Source: an uncultured Pelagimonas sp.
GTDB lineage: Bacteria > Pseudomonadota > Alphaproteobacteria > Rhodobacterales > Rhodobacteraceae
DNA length: 64,000 bases
Direction: 5' to 3'
NCBI GenBank assembly: GCA_947499735.1
Contig: CANMPP010000003.1
Location: forward strand, 186,001 to 250,000
Positions 38,841-46,364 of the stretch are shown piece by piece. Position 1 is the stretch's first letter. Every line of letters starts with the position of its first letter. A program made the translations under genes and the position numbers. The notes under the pieces are model-generated. The model had not been told where the DNA came from and made no database searches. It saw only the letters and a program-made list of their open reading frames with translations.

Positions 38841-40226
38841 ATGACATTTGTTTTTGCCCCAGAGGATGCGGATGCGTTGCCGCTTCATATCATCGGATCA
38901 GGTGATGTTGAGGATTGGTTAGAAGGGCAAAGTGAAACTGTTTGCGCTTGGGTCAAGGCCAATGATTTCACCGGCCAATTGGGAGCAACCCTTTTGATCC
39001 CGTCAGCGGCCGGTGACGCTGAGATGATCTTAATCGGATATGGCACCGCGGAACAACGGGTGCGTCACAGATTTCCTTTAGCATCGGCGGTCAAAAAACT
39101 TGGCGAACGAACCTGTAAGATCGCATCAGGTTTGCCAGATGATGTTGCTTCGACCGAAGCATTGGGGTGGTTGTTATCGGGATATAGTTTCACGAAATAT
39201 CATGGGAAACCTTCTGATATCGCGCAATTGTCTGCACCGGCGAATGTGCCTTTAAAGAAGGTTGAAACTATGGCGCAGGGTGAGGCGCTGACGCGTGATC
39301 TGATTAACACCCCAGCCTCCGACATGGGACCAGATGCTTTAGAGGCGGCTGCGCGCGTGCTGGCAGACGCGTTTAATGCTGTGATCGAGGTCACTACCGG
39401 TGATGCGTTGTTGGAGCGAAATTTCCCAATGATCCACACGGTCGGCCGTGCCGCAGATCATGAGCCGCGATTGATCGATATGCGATGGGGAAAGACAGGC
39501 CCGACATTGACGCTGGTCGGTAAGGGGGTCTGTTTTGACACAGGTGGCCTGAATATCAAACCCGGTGGTTCGATGGGATTGATGAAAAAGGATATGGGTG
39601 GCGCGGCCAATGTATTGGGTTTGGCCCATATGATTATGGCGTTGGATCTGCCCGTGCAATTGCGCGTACTTATTCCTGCCGTGGAGAATGCGATTGCTGG
39701 CAATGCGTTCCGCCCGCAAGATATTCTAACATCGCGCAAAGGGCTGACGGTTGAAATCAACAATACCGATGCTGAGGGGCGTTTGGTTTTGGCAGATGCC
39801 CTCGCCTTGGCGGATGAAGAAACCCCAGACCTCTTGATATCCATGGCAACTTTGACAGGAGCTGCGCGTGTTGCTGTTGGGCCAGATCTGGCCCCCTTTT
39901 ATACGGATGATGACGCAGTGGCTGCCGCGATGTCAAAATCTGCCACGCAATGGGCCGATCCAGTTTGGCGCATGCCGTTTTGGCAACCTTATGAGACCAT
40001 GATTGAACCGGGCATTGCCGATCTCGATAACGCCCCAAAGGGTGGCATGGCGGGGTCCATAACGGCGGCCTTGTTCTTGCGTCGATTTGTGGAAAACGCC
40101 AAAAGTTTCGCGCATTTCGACATCTACGGCTGGCAACCCGCCAGTGCACCGGCCCGTCCAAAGGGCGGATTAGGACAGGGGCCGCGCGCCATTCTGGGTG
40201 CATTGCCCGAGATCTTGAACCTTTAA
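38841..40226 (+). CDS. leucyl aminopeptidase family protein (M17)
   Basis: A 461-residue M17 metallo-aminopeptidase. The C-terminal catalytic domain holds the signature NTDAEGRLVLADAL (about 310-323). Upstream lie VGKGVCFDTGGLNIKPGGSM (metal and substrate site) and KKDMGGAANVLG. The end is ILGALPEIL. It is shorter than the 500-residue PepA of E. coli, with a reduced N-terminal domain. It trims N-terminal residues from cytosolic peptides. An NlpC/P60 gene starts 10 bases after the stop, so the pair probably forms an operon of peptide/peptidoglycan turnover. Confidence 0.92.
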   Translation: MTFVFAPEDADALPLHIIGSGDVEDWLEGQSETVCAWVKANDFTGQLGATLLIPSAAGDAEMILIGYGTAEQRVRHRFPLASAVKKLGERTCKIASGLPDDVASTEALGWLLSGYSFTKYHGKPSDIAQLSAPANVPLKKVETMAQGEALTRDLINTPASDMGPDALEAAARVLADAFNAVIEVTTGDALLERNFPMIHTVGRAADHEPRLIDMRWGKTGPTLTLVGKGVCFDTGGLNIKPGGSMGLMKKDMGGAANVLGLAHMIMALDLPVQLRVLIPAVENAIAGNAFRPQDILTSRKGLTVEINNTDAEGRLVLADALALADEETPDLLISMATLTGAARVAVGPDLAPFYTDDDAVAAAMSKSATQWADPVWRMPFWQPYETMIEPGIADLDNAPKGGMAGSITAALFLRRFVENAKSFAHFDIYGWQPASAPARPKGGLGQGPRAILGALPEILNL

Positions 40227-40236
40227 GGGGGATATC

Positions 40237-41064
40237 ATGCCGGACCGCCGAACGCATTTCGCAAATGAACATGTCGCGCATAGCAGCCTGAAAGGGCAGG
40301 TGGATGCCGAACGTTTTAGCGATGGCGTCCGCTGTCGTGTTGCGGTTCCCGTTGCTCATATCTATCGCGCTCCAGAACTGGGGCGATTGGAACGTCAAAG
40401 TGTGCTGGGGCGATCAATAACTGTCTTGGAAGAACGTGATGGTTTTGCGTTTATGCGTGATGACCAAACGGGGTTCGTGGGATACATGGTCGCCGCAGAT
40501 TTAGAACCATGGGCCGCGCCGACGCATCGTGTGATTGTGTCTCGGTCGCTTCTGTTCGATGCGCCCGATATCAAACATCCAGCACCATTGCATGTCTCGA
40601 TGGGTAGTCTCGTTTCGGTTCAAAGCACCGAGGGAAAATTCGCTCAATTGGCATGTGGACGTTGGGCAATCGCATCCCATATTGCCCCCATCGCAGCTGA
40701 TCCTGATCCGGTGGCAGTTGCTGAACGTTTATTGGGAACGCCATATTTATGGGGTGGCAATTCAGGTTTCGGCATAGATTGCTCTGGCCTGGTCGAGGCA
40801 GGTTTGAACGCTTGTGGCGTGGCTTGCCCAGGGGATAGCGACCTACAAGAGGCCATGCTGGGCGAAACGATCGTTGATGGGTCGATCCTCCGCGGTGATC
40901 TGTTCTTTTGGAAAGGACATGTTGCGATGGCCGTTGATTCAAAGACTTTGATCCATGCGAATGCCTATCACATGGCTGTTTCCTATGAGGGCATTGAGGA
41001 TGCGATTCAGCGGATTTCTGACCAAGGAGACGGTCTCGTGACCCGTCAGGCCCGTGTTCTGTGA
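40237..41064 (+). CDS. NlpC/P60-family peptidase
   Basis: A 275-residue C40 cysteine peptidase, probably cutting D-gamma-glutamyl-meso-DAP bonds in peptide fragments. SH3-like regions occupy about 20-140 (AVPVAHIYRAPELG, DGFAFMRDDQTGFVGYM). The catalytic domain (about 155-270) contains YLWGGNSGFGIDCSGLVEAG with the nucleophile Cys, and GHVAMAVD...LIHANAYHM with the His. No signal peptide is visible, consistent with recycling of imported muropeptides inside the cell. The M17 aminopeptidase just upstream could act on the released peptides. Confidence 0.88.
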   Translation: MPDRRTHFANEHVAHSSLKGQVDAERFSDGVRCRVAVPVAHIYRAPELGRLERQSVLGRSITVLEERDGFAFMRDDQTGFVGYMVAADLEPWAAPTHRVIVSRSLLFDAPDIKHPAPLHVSMGSLVSVQSTEGKFAQLACGRWAIASHIAPIAADPDPVAVAERLLGTPYLWGGNSGFGIDCSGLVEAGLNACGVACPGDSDLQEAMLGETIVDGSILRGDLFFWKGHVAMAVDSKTLIHANAYHMAVSYEGIEDAIQRISDQGDGLVTRQARVL

Positions 41065-41196
41065 TCATATGACTTTTGAATCCGTTTCAACCACTTAGAA
41101 AGGGTTGCGCGTCATACCTGACAAGGTGGTCAATGTTTGTGACACGATTTAAGGCACAGGCAATTGGCCCTCCGGCAGAATGTCAGGGAGCAAAAA

Positions 41197-42243
41197 TTGC
41201 ACGACACAACTTTCTTTAAACCCGCTTCTATGCAGGAATTTGCAAGCGGGGATGGGGTCGCAACCTTTATGCGTCTTCCGTTGGTAACGATGACCGATCC
41301 AGCTTTTTCTCAGGTTGATGTTGGGTTCGTGGCCATACCTTGGGATGGCGGGACGCCGAATCGCGAAGGGGCTCGGCATGGACCATGGCAAATGCGCAAT
41401 GCTTCGGTGCGACTGCGTGAGGAAAACATGGTCACCCGAATGCGCCCCTTTGATTTGATCAACTGTGCGGATCTAGGTGATGTGATCATTGATCCAGAAA
41501 GTGTCGGTGCGTCCCTTGGTTGGATTACGTCCTATTTCAGCGCCCTTGTGCGAAATGGGATTCGTCCGGTCAGTGTCGGTGGCGACCATCTGGTCACCTT
41601 GCCGATTTTGCGGGCGCTGGGGCGCGATAAACCTTTGGGGCTTATTCAATTTGATGCGCATACAGATTTGAAACGCGCAGGGCCGGGTATGCCGCGTTAC
41701 AATCACGCAACCACGTTCCGCCACGCCATTGAAGAAGGTTTGATCGACCCGCGTCGCATGGTGCAAATCGGCATTCGCGGCACGTCACATGATGGTGAAG
41801 ACCGCGATTTTGCCCGGGCGGTCGGTGTGCGCACAATTACAATGGATGAATTCGCGGCGCGTGGGCGACAGGATGTCATGGCTGAAGCACGTGATATCGT
41901 CGGATTTGACCCGACCTACGTGACCTTTGATGTGGATTTCATTGATCCCTGTTTTGCGCCTGGCACTGGGACGCCTGAGGTCGGTGGTCCGAACAGTTTT
42001 GATGCTATGCAGGTCTGCCGTGCGCTAACGGGATTGAATATTGTTGGGGCGGACATTGTTGAATTGTCGCCACCTTTCGATACCAGCGGTGGCACTGCGT
42101 GGTTGGCCGCGTCGGTTTTATTTGAAATCTTGTGTTCTGTTGTGCCGGGAATTGCATTGCAGAATACAGATCAGCCCGAGATCGCGGCATCACGCAACGA
42201 TGCGGACGAATCTAAGGTCCTGAATCTGGTGAATTGGGTGTGA
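41197..42243 (+). CDS. speB: agmatinase/ureohydrolase-family protein (TTG start)
   Basis: A 348-residue manganese ureohydrolase. The metal motifs are GGDHLVTLP, FDAHTDLK and FDVDFIDPCFAPGTGTPEVGG-like (read as short blocks FDVDFIDP and APGTGTPE). Family members hydrolyse agmatine, arginine or other guanidino compounds to urea and an amine; the exact substrate is unassigned. The start is a TTG at 41197 with GGGAGC 5 bases upstream; ATG 41230 would remove about 11 residues. Nitrile hydratase genes follow within 500 bases. Confidence 0.8.
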   Translation: MHDTTFFKPASMQEFASGDGVATFMRLPLVTMTDPAFSQVDVGFVAIPWDGGTPNREGARHGPWQMRNASVRLREENMVTRMRPFDLINCADLGDVIIDPESVGASLGWITSYFSALVRNGIRPVSVGGDHLVTLPILRALGRDKPLGLIQFDAHTDLKRAGPGMPRYNHATTFRHAIEEGLIDPRRMVQIGIRGTSHDGEDRDFARAVGVRTITMDEFAARGRQDVMAEARDIVGFDPTYVTFDVDFIDPCFAPGTGTPEVGGPNSFDAMQVCRALTGLNIVGADIVELSPPFDTSGGTAWLAASVLFEILCSVVPGIALQNTDQPEIAASRNDADESKVLNLVNWV

Positions 42244-42265
42244 AGATCCAAGTGTTATGAAGGCG

Positions 42266-42607
42266 TTAGTCAATCGCCTTCATAAGTTTGCGTTCCAAAA
42301 GTTTCAGCACGTTTTTTAGGTCCGATCCACGCTTTAAAACCTGACCATTCTGCGCAATCAGGGCGTATTCGCCTTGTTTGTTGCGCAGTTTTGGGCGTTT
42401 TTCGATGCGATACAGCGGGTATTCTGCCGTTGCGCGAAAAACCGAAAAGATGGCCACATCTTTTAACGCCGAGATGGCGTAATCCCGCCATTCTCCGGCT
42501 GCGACCATGCGCCCATAAAGGGACATGATGATGTTTAATTCAGTTCTTTGAAAATGCACGTCTGGTGCGGGTTGGCCCGGGCGTGAAAAAGGTATTACGG
42601 TGCTCAT
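42266..42607 (-). CDS. DUF2794 family protein
   Basis: A 113-residue basic protein with FQRTELNIIMSLYGRMVAAG, WRDYAISALKDVAIFSVFRA and YRIEKRPKLRNKQGEYALI, the recognisable pattern of DUF2794, a family seen in Alphaproteobacteria. There is no known function. It lies on the opposite strand between the agmatinase-type gene and nthA, so it is not part of either operon. Confidence 0.8.
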   Translation of the reverse strand: MSTVIPFSRPGQPAPDVHFQRTELNIIMSLYGRMVAAGEWRDYAISALKDVAIFSVFRATAEYPLYRIEKRPKLRNKQGEYALIAQNGQVLKRGSDLKNVLKLLERKLMKAID

Positions 42608-42711
42608 GACTAAAACCTACGCTTTGTCGCGACAAAATCAAGATGGGTCGCGAACCTGAAGGGATGATGGCACGGGCAGGGCTAAGGTTTTGCAAATCTA
42701 AGGGGCGGCAT

Positions 42712-43359
42712 ATGTCTGATAGTCGTAAACATTCGAAAATAGCGGAACTGCATCAGCATTTACATGCGCACTTGCCGCCAGATCCGGCTTTGCGTGTGAA
42801 GGCTCTTGAAGATTTGGCCGTCGAAAAAGGATTGGTGGCCCGGGAAACTCTGGACACTTGGGTTGAAATGTATGCGGAAAAGGTCGGGCCAAAGCGCGGA
42901 GCCGAGGTGATCGCGCGCGCGTGGACCGATCCAGAGTATTTTACGCGCCTGCGCGAGGACGCGGGCCAAGCGATTAAGGATTTTGGCTATGAAGGGCATG
43001 CGACTGAGCATTTGATCGCGGTGGAAAATACGGATGAGGTTCATAACCTTGTCGTTTGCACATTGTGTTCTTGCTATCCGTTTGCATTGCTTGGCATGTC
43101 GCCTGCTTGGTACCGTTCAACGGCTTATCGTGCGCGGGCAGTTCGTGAACCTAGGGCGGTCTTGTCCGAGTTTGGTGTCACTATTCCAGCAGATGTAAAG
43201 ATCCGCGTTTGGGATTCTACGGCCGAGCTGCGCTATCTGGTGATCCCCCAACGTCCAAAAGGGACGGAAAGCTGGAGTGCCGAGCAATTGGCGTCCCTGA
43301 TCACTCGAGATTCGATGATTGGGACACAGCGAGAACTGGTTTTGGAAGGGGGCGAGTGA
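42712..43359 (+). CDS. nthA: nitrile hydratase alpha subunit, cobalt type
   Basis: Hydrates nitriles to amides with a non-corrin Co or Fe centre. The 215-residue protein carries the metal motif CTLCSC at residues 116-121. Thr117 instead of Ser indicates the cobalt type, in which two of the Cys residues become oxidised to sulfinic/sulfenic acid. Further match: GAEVIARAWTDPEYFTRLRE and YRARAVREPRAVLSEFG. The ATG at 42712 has AGGGGCGG upstream. Its TGA overlaps the ATG of the beta gene. No amidase gene lies next to it. Confidence 0.93.
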   Translation: MSDSRKHSKIAELHQHLHAHLPPDPALRVKALEDLAVEKGLVARETLDTWVEMYAEKVGPKRGAEVIARAWTDPEYFTRLREDAGQAIKDFGYEGHATEHLIAVENTDEVHNLVVCTLCSCYPFALLGMSPAWYRSTAYRARAVREPRAVLSEFGVTIPADVKIRVWDSTAELRYLVIPQRPKGTESWSAEQLASLITRDSMIGTQRELVLEGGE

Positions 43360-44009
43360 TGGATAGCGCGCATGACATAGGTGGCAAGCAGGGGTTTGGT
43401 GCGATCGTTGTGGACGCCCCCGAGTTCCATTTCGATTGGGAAGCACGGGCTTGGGCACTGACGAAGACAGCGGCGTTGTTCAGTAGCCCCAGCATTGATG
43501 CATGGCGGCACGGCATCGAAACCATGGAGCCGACAACCTATCTGACCCAGCCGTATTTCGTGAAATGGACGCTGAATAATGCCGGCTATGCCATTTTGGA
43601 TGGCTCATTTACTTTGGATGAATTTTTGCAAGGCAGCGCAGACACGCGCGGAGCTCCTGCGCAACCTTTGGATATGCAGGCCTCGCTTGCTAGGTTGCGG
43701 GGCAATAACATTGATTTTCGTCGCAAGCTTAGTGAACCCAGCCGTTTCAGTATCGGCGACCGGGTGATGACCAATCGACACGGCCATTCTGGGCATACCC
43801 GCCTTCCTGCCTATGCGCGCGCAGCGGAAGGCGCGATCGTGCAATCCCATGGTGCCTACGCATTTGCTGATGCGTGTGCTGATGGCGTCGAGGCAGCGGA
43901 ATATCTGTATTCCGTGGAATTTGACGGCCAAACCCTTTGGGGGCCGGAAGCCGAGCCGGGAACATCTGTCATCATCGACCTTTGGGAGAGCTATCTTGAC
44001 GCCGTTTGA
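43359..44009 (+). CDS. nthB: nitrile hydratase beta subunit
   Basis: The 216-residue partner of the alpha subunit, forming the wall of the active-site channel. Its start MDSAHDIGGKQGFGAIV is typical. It has FHFDWEARAWALT, GIETMEPTTYL and, in the C-terminal SH3-like part, GDRVMTNRHGHSGHTRLPAY and FDGQTLWGPEAEPGTSVIIDLWESYL. It starts on the last base of the alpha stop (TGATG) and ends overlapping the third gene, a tight operon. It shows no own metal motif, as expected. Confidence 0.93.
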   Translation: MDSAHDIGGKQGFGAIVVDAPEFHFDWEARAWALTKTAALFSSPSIDAWRHGIETMEPTTYLTQPYFVKWTLNNAGYAILDGSFTLDEFLQGSADTRGAPAQPLDMQASLARLRGNNIDFRRKLSEPSRFSIGDRVMTNRHGHSGHTRLPAYARAAEGAIVQSHGAYAFADACADGVEAAEYLYSVEFDGQTLWGPEAEPGTSVIIDLWESYLDAV

Positions 44010-44364
44010 TGACCCTGATTTAGGCCTGTGTGGCAATGCGGCAGAACCCCCAAATGGGCGGTTTGGTCAACAATGGCACGCTCAGGTATTGGCCATGGCA
44101 AATGGGCTTATTGAGGCAGGTAAAATTTCCGCCGATGATTGGGCGCAAAGCTTAGGGGCCGCGTTACAGAGCGGCGTTGAGGCAGGGAACCCTGATACAG
44201 AGGAAAGTTATTACCTTGCTGCGCTGGTTGCTTTAGAAACTGTGACGATCCGCAACAGCACGATTACGTCCCAACAGGTGGATGCCCGAAAAACGGCATG
44301 GGAACAGGCCTATCTTAGCACCCCGCATGGGGAACCTGTGCAGCTCAAGGTGATGAAAGACTAG
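43996..44364 (+). CDS. nitrile hydratase accessory protein (beta-like/P14K type, TTG start)
   Basis: A 122-residue protein similar to the N-terminal part of the beta subunit: NGRFGQQWHAQVLAMANGLI and WAQSLGAALQSG, as in the P14K/NhlE-type activators that help insert Co into the alpha subunit. The start is a TTG at 43996, 5 bases after GGGAGAG and overlapping nthB by 14 bases; the longer open frame upstream overlaps nthB fully and is rejected. This protein supports the cobalt-type assignment of NthA. Confidence 0.82.
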   Translation: MTPFDDPDLGLCGNAAEPPNGRFGQQWHAQVLAMANGLIEAGKISADDWAQSLGAALQSGVEAGNPDTEESYYLAALVALETVTIRNSTITSQQVDARKTAWEQAYLSTPHGEPVQLKVMKD

Positions 44365-44472
44365 CGTCGTATTCCACACGTGATGTGACGGTTTTGGTCT
44401 GAAAAGTTTCCGATCCGCTCCCGAAAAGCCCTGAATTTTTGCAATCAGCCACAAAATTAGGCGGATTAACTG

Positions 44473-44532
44473 TTGCGAGTCGCAAGGCCAGCAGGTAGAC
44501 CCATATGTGGGACACCCCTCCCCAACGAGGGG
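44473..44532 (+). promoter_or_regulatory. candidate serC leader RNA (serC motif) with attenuator-like hairpin
   Basis: The stretch before serC shows three hairpins: TTGC-GAGTC-GCAA (44473-44485), CCCA-TATG-TGGG (44500-44511), and CCCCTC-CCCAAC-GAGGGG (44515-44532). The last is followed by CTTTTAT and ends 25 bases before the serC start. An RNA family named serC motif is known upstream of serC in Alphaproteobacteria; this is a likely member, but I cannot run the covariance model. It would regulate serC by attenuation or by masking the start. Confidence 0.6.
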
Positions 44533-44557
44533 CTTTTATCTGGAAGGGTAACACCTG

Positions 44558-45700
44558 ATGGCACTACAAAAACCGGCAACGCGGCCGGCCAATCCGCGTT
44601 TTTCCTCTGGCCCATGCGCCAAATATCCCAGCTTTTCTTTGGATAAACTCGCCTCTGCGCCGCTTGGTCGGTCGCATCGTGCAGGCGTTGGCAAAGACAA
44701 GCTAAAAGCCGCAATCGAAGGCACCCGTGAAATTCTGGGTATTCCTGCGGATTATAAAATCGGCATCGTTCCTGCATCTGACACTGGTGCGGTCGAAATG
44801 GCGCTGTGGTCGCTGTTGGGCGCCCGCAAGGTCGAAATGCTGGCATGGGAAAGCTTTGGCGCGGGTTGGGTGACGGATGTTGTTAAACAACTGAAAATCG
44901 AGGCTGACTCTAAAATCGCGGATTATGGTGATATCGTCGATTTCGCGACCGTTGATTTCAACAATGACGTTGTCTTTACTTGGAACGGCACCACATCCGG
45001 TGTTCGTATGCCAAATGGCGATGTCATTCCTGCGGATCGTGAAGGTCTGACAATTTGTGACGCGACCTCTGCTGCATTTGCACAAGACCTGCCTTGGGAC
45101 AAACTGGATGTCACCACGTTCTCTTGGCAGAAAGTGTTGGGCGGAGAAGCTGCACATGGTGTGATCGTTCTTAGCCCCCGCGCAGTTGAGCGTTTGGAAA
45201 CATATACACCTGCATGGCCTCTGCCAAAAATTTTCCGCATGACCAAAGGCGGCAAGCTGATTGAGGGCATCTTTACGGGTGCAACGATCAACACACCGTC
45301 CATGCTATGTGTCGAAGATTACCTATATGCGCTGGAATGGGCACGTTCTGTGGGTGGCCTGAAAGGTTTGATCGCACGCGCTGATGCAAATGCAAAAGCC
45401 GTTTGGGATTTCGTTGATGCGAAACCATGGATCGCCAATCTTGCGAATGATCCAGTAACGCGTTCAAACACATCCGTTTGTTTGAAGTTCACCGATGCAC
45501 GCATCACAGATGGCGCAGCTTTTGCCAAAAAAGTGGCTAAGCTTTTGGAAACAGAAGGTGTTGCGCTGGATATTGGTGGATATCGCGATGCGCCAGCCGG
45601 TTTGCGGATCTGGTGTGGTGGCACTGTTGAAGCCGAAGACCTTGCAGCGATGCTGCCTTGGCTGGAATTCGCCTTTGAAACGGCTATCGCAGAAAAATGA
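44558..45700 (+). CDS. serC: phosphoserine aminotransferase
   Basis: PLP enzyme converting 3-phosphohydroxypyruvate and glutamate to phosphoserine in serine synthesis; also used in the vitamin B6 route in many bacteria. The 380-residue protein opens [20 protein letters not shown], with [14 protein letters not shown] and the PLP-Lys segment [20 protein letters not shown]. This is the alphaproteobacterial type, not the shorter E. coli form. A structured leader precedes it. serA follows one gene further downstream, giving a short serine operon interrupted by a DUF805 gene. Confidence 0.96.
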   Translation: MALQKPATRPANPRFSSGPCAKYPSFSLDKLASAPLGRSHRAGVGKDKLKAAIEGTREILGIPADYKIGIVPASDTGAVEMALWSLLGARKVEMLAWESFGAGWVTDVVKQLKIEADSKIADYGDIVDFATVDFNNDVVFTWNGTTSGVRMPNGDVIPADREGLTICDATSAAFAQDLPWDKLDVTTFSWQKVLGGEAAHGVIVLSPRAVERLETYTPAWPLPKIFRMTKGGKLIEGIFTGATINTPSMLCVEDYLYALEWARSVGGLKGLIARADANAKAVWDFVDAKPWIANLANDPVTRSNTSVCLKFTDARITDGAAFAKKVAKLLETEGVALDIGGYRDAPAGLRIWCGGTVEAEDLAAMLPWLEFAFETAIAEK

Positions 45701-45768
45701 CTCTGAGTTGAGACAATTTAAGGTTACGAAAGGTAGGTAATATGTAATAGAGTTTGGGTTAGGTTGAA

Positions 45769-46143
45769 ATGTTTATGTTGCGCGCAGTTGCCAACGGATT
45801 CAAAAAAGCTTTCGTTTTCGCGGGTAGAAGTACCCGATTGGACTTTTGGGTTTGGTTTGGCTTCGTTGTCTTGCTGGTTTCAGGTATAAGCCTGGTGCTG
45901 TATGTTTCACCCGTACCTGTTGAAAATCAAAATCTACAATATATCGTAGGTGGAATTTTAGCGGTGCCCACTCTGTCATATATGAGCCGTCGTTTGCACG
46001 ATTTACCCCAAGTACGTCAAACGGCCTGGCTTGCATTGTTACTTATCCCTGGTGTCGGCCTTTTGGTCTTGTTGGCATGGTGTGCTGGCAAAGGCCATTA
46101 CGGACCAAATCGATACGGTCGTGACCCAATGGATGAAGCATAG
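45769..46143 (+). CDS. DUF805 membrane protein
   Basis: A 124-residue protein with the DUF805 features FAGRSTRLDFWVWFGFVVLL, then SYMSRRLHDLPQVRQTAW, then LLLIPGVGLLVLLAWCAGKGHYGPN. It has two or three transmembrane helices (about 25-45, 58-70, 88-108). The family is membrane-embedded with unknown function, and the conserved GPNRYGRDP tail is present. It sits between serC and serA, about 70 bases after serC, but has its own possible transcription. No link to serine is known. Confidence 0.85.
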   Translation: MFMLRAVANGFKKAFVFAGRSTRLDFWVWFGFVVLLVSGISLVLYVSPVPVENQNLQYIVGGILAVPTLSYMSRRLHDLPQVRQTAWLALLLIPGVGLLVLLAWCAGKGHYGPNRYGRDPMDEA

Positions 46144-46262
46144 GTTTCATTCGCCAAGGAATTTGAAGGCCCAAGGTACATGTTCATGCTGTGCCGGATA
46201 TGGGGGGAAATCCTAGGCTGGATGACGGATCATCCTAAATTGTCTTTGTAGATCTGCAGCTT

Positions 46263-46319
46263 AGCGCATCGTTTCATTGATGCGCTGCCTTGATTAAATT
46301 TTGGCGCAGCCTCTGCGCC
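46263..46319. promoter_or_regulatory. two hairpins in the serA leader
   Basis: AGCGCATC...GATGCGCT (46263-46286; 8-base arms, 8-base loop) is followed by GGCGCAG-CCT-CTGCGCC (46303-46319; 7-base arms). They lie 45-100 bases before the serA ATG. The first is not followed by a T run. They may end the DUF805 transcript or form a regulatory leader for serA. Confidence 0.5.
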
Positions 46320-46364
46320 GGACAGACAAACAGAATACAAATTCACACAAAGTAGGAGGCCCAA

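Noticed and set aside
39757-40398. 213-codon frame antisense to the aminopeptidase gene
   Set aside because: Fully inside verified forward genes and without recognisable domain.
44365-44472. Known riboswitch classes before serC
   Set aside because: I saw no glycine, cobalamin or SAM-type core; only the three short hairpins further downstream are supported.
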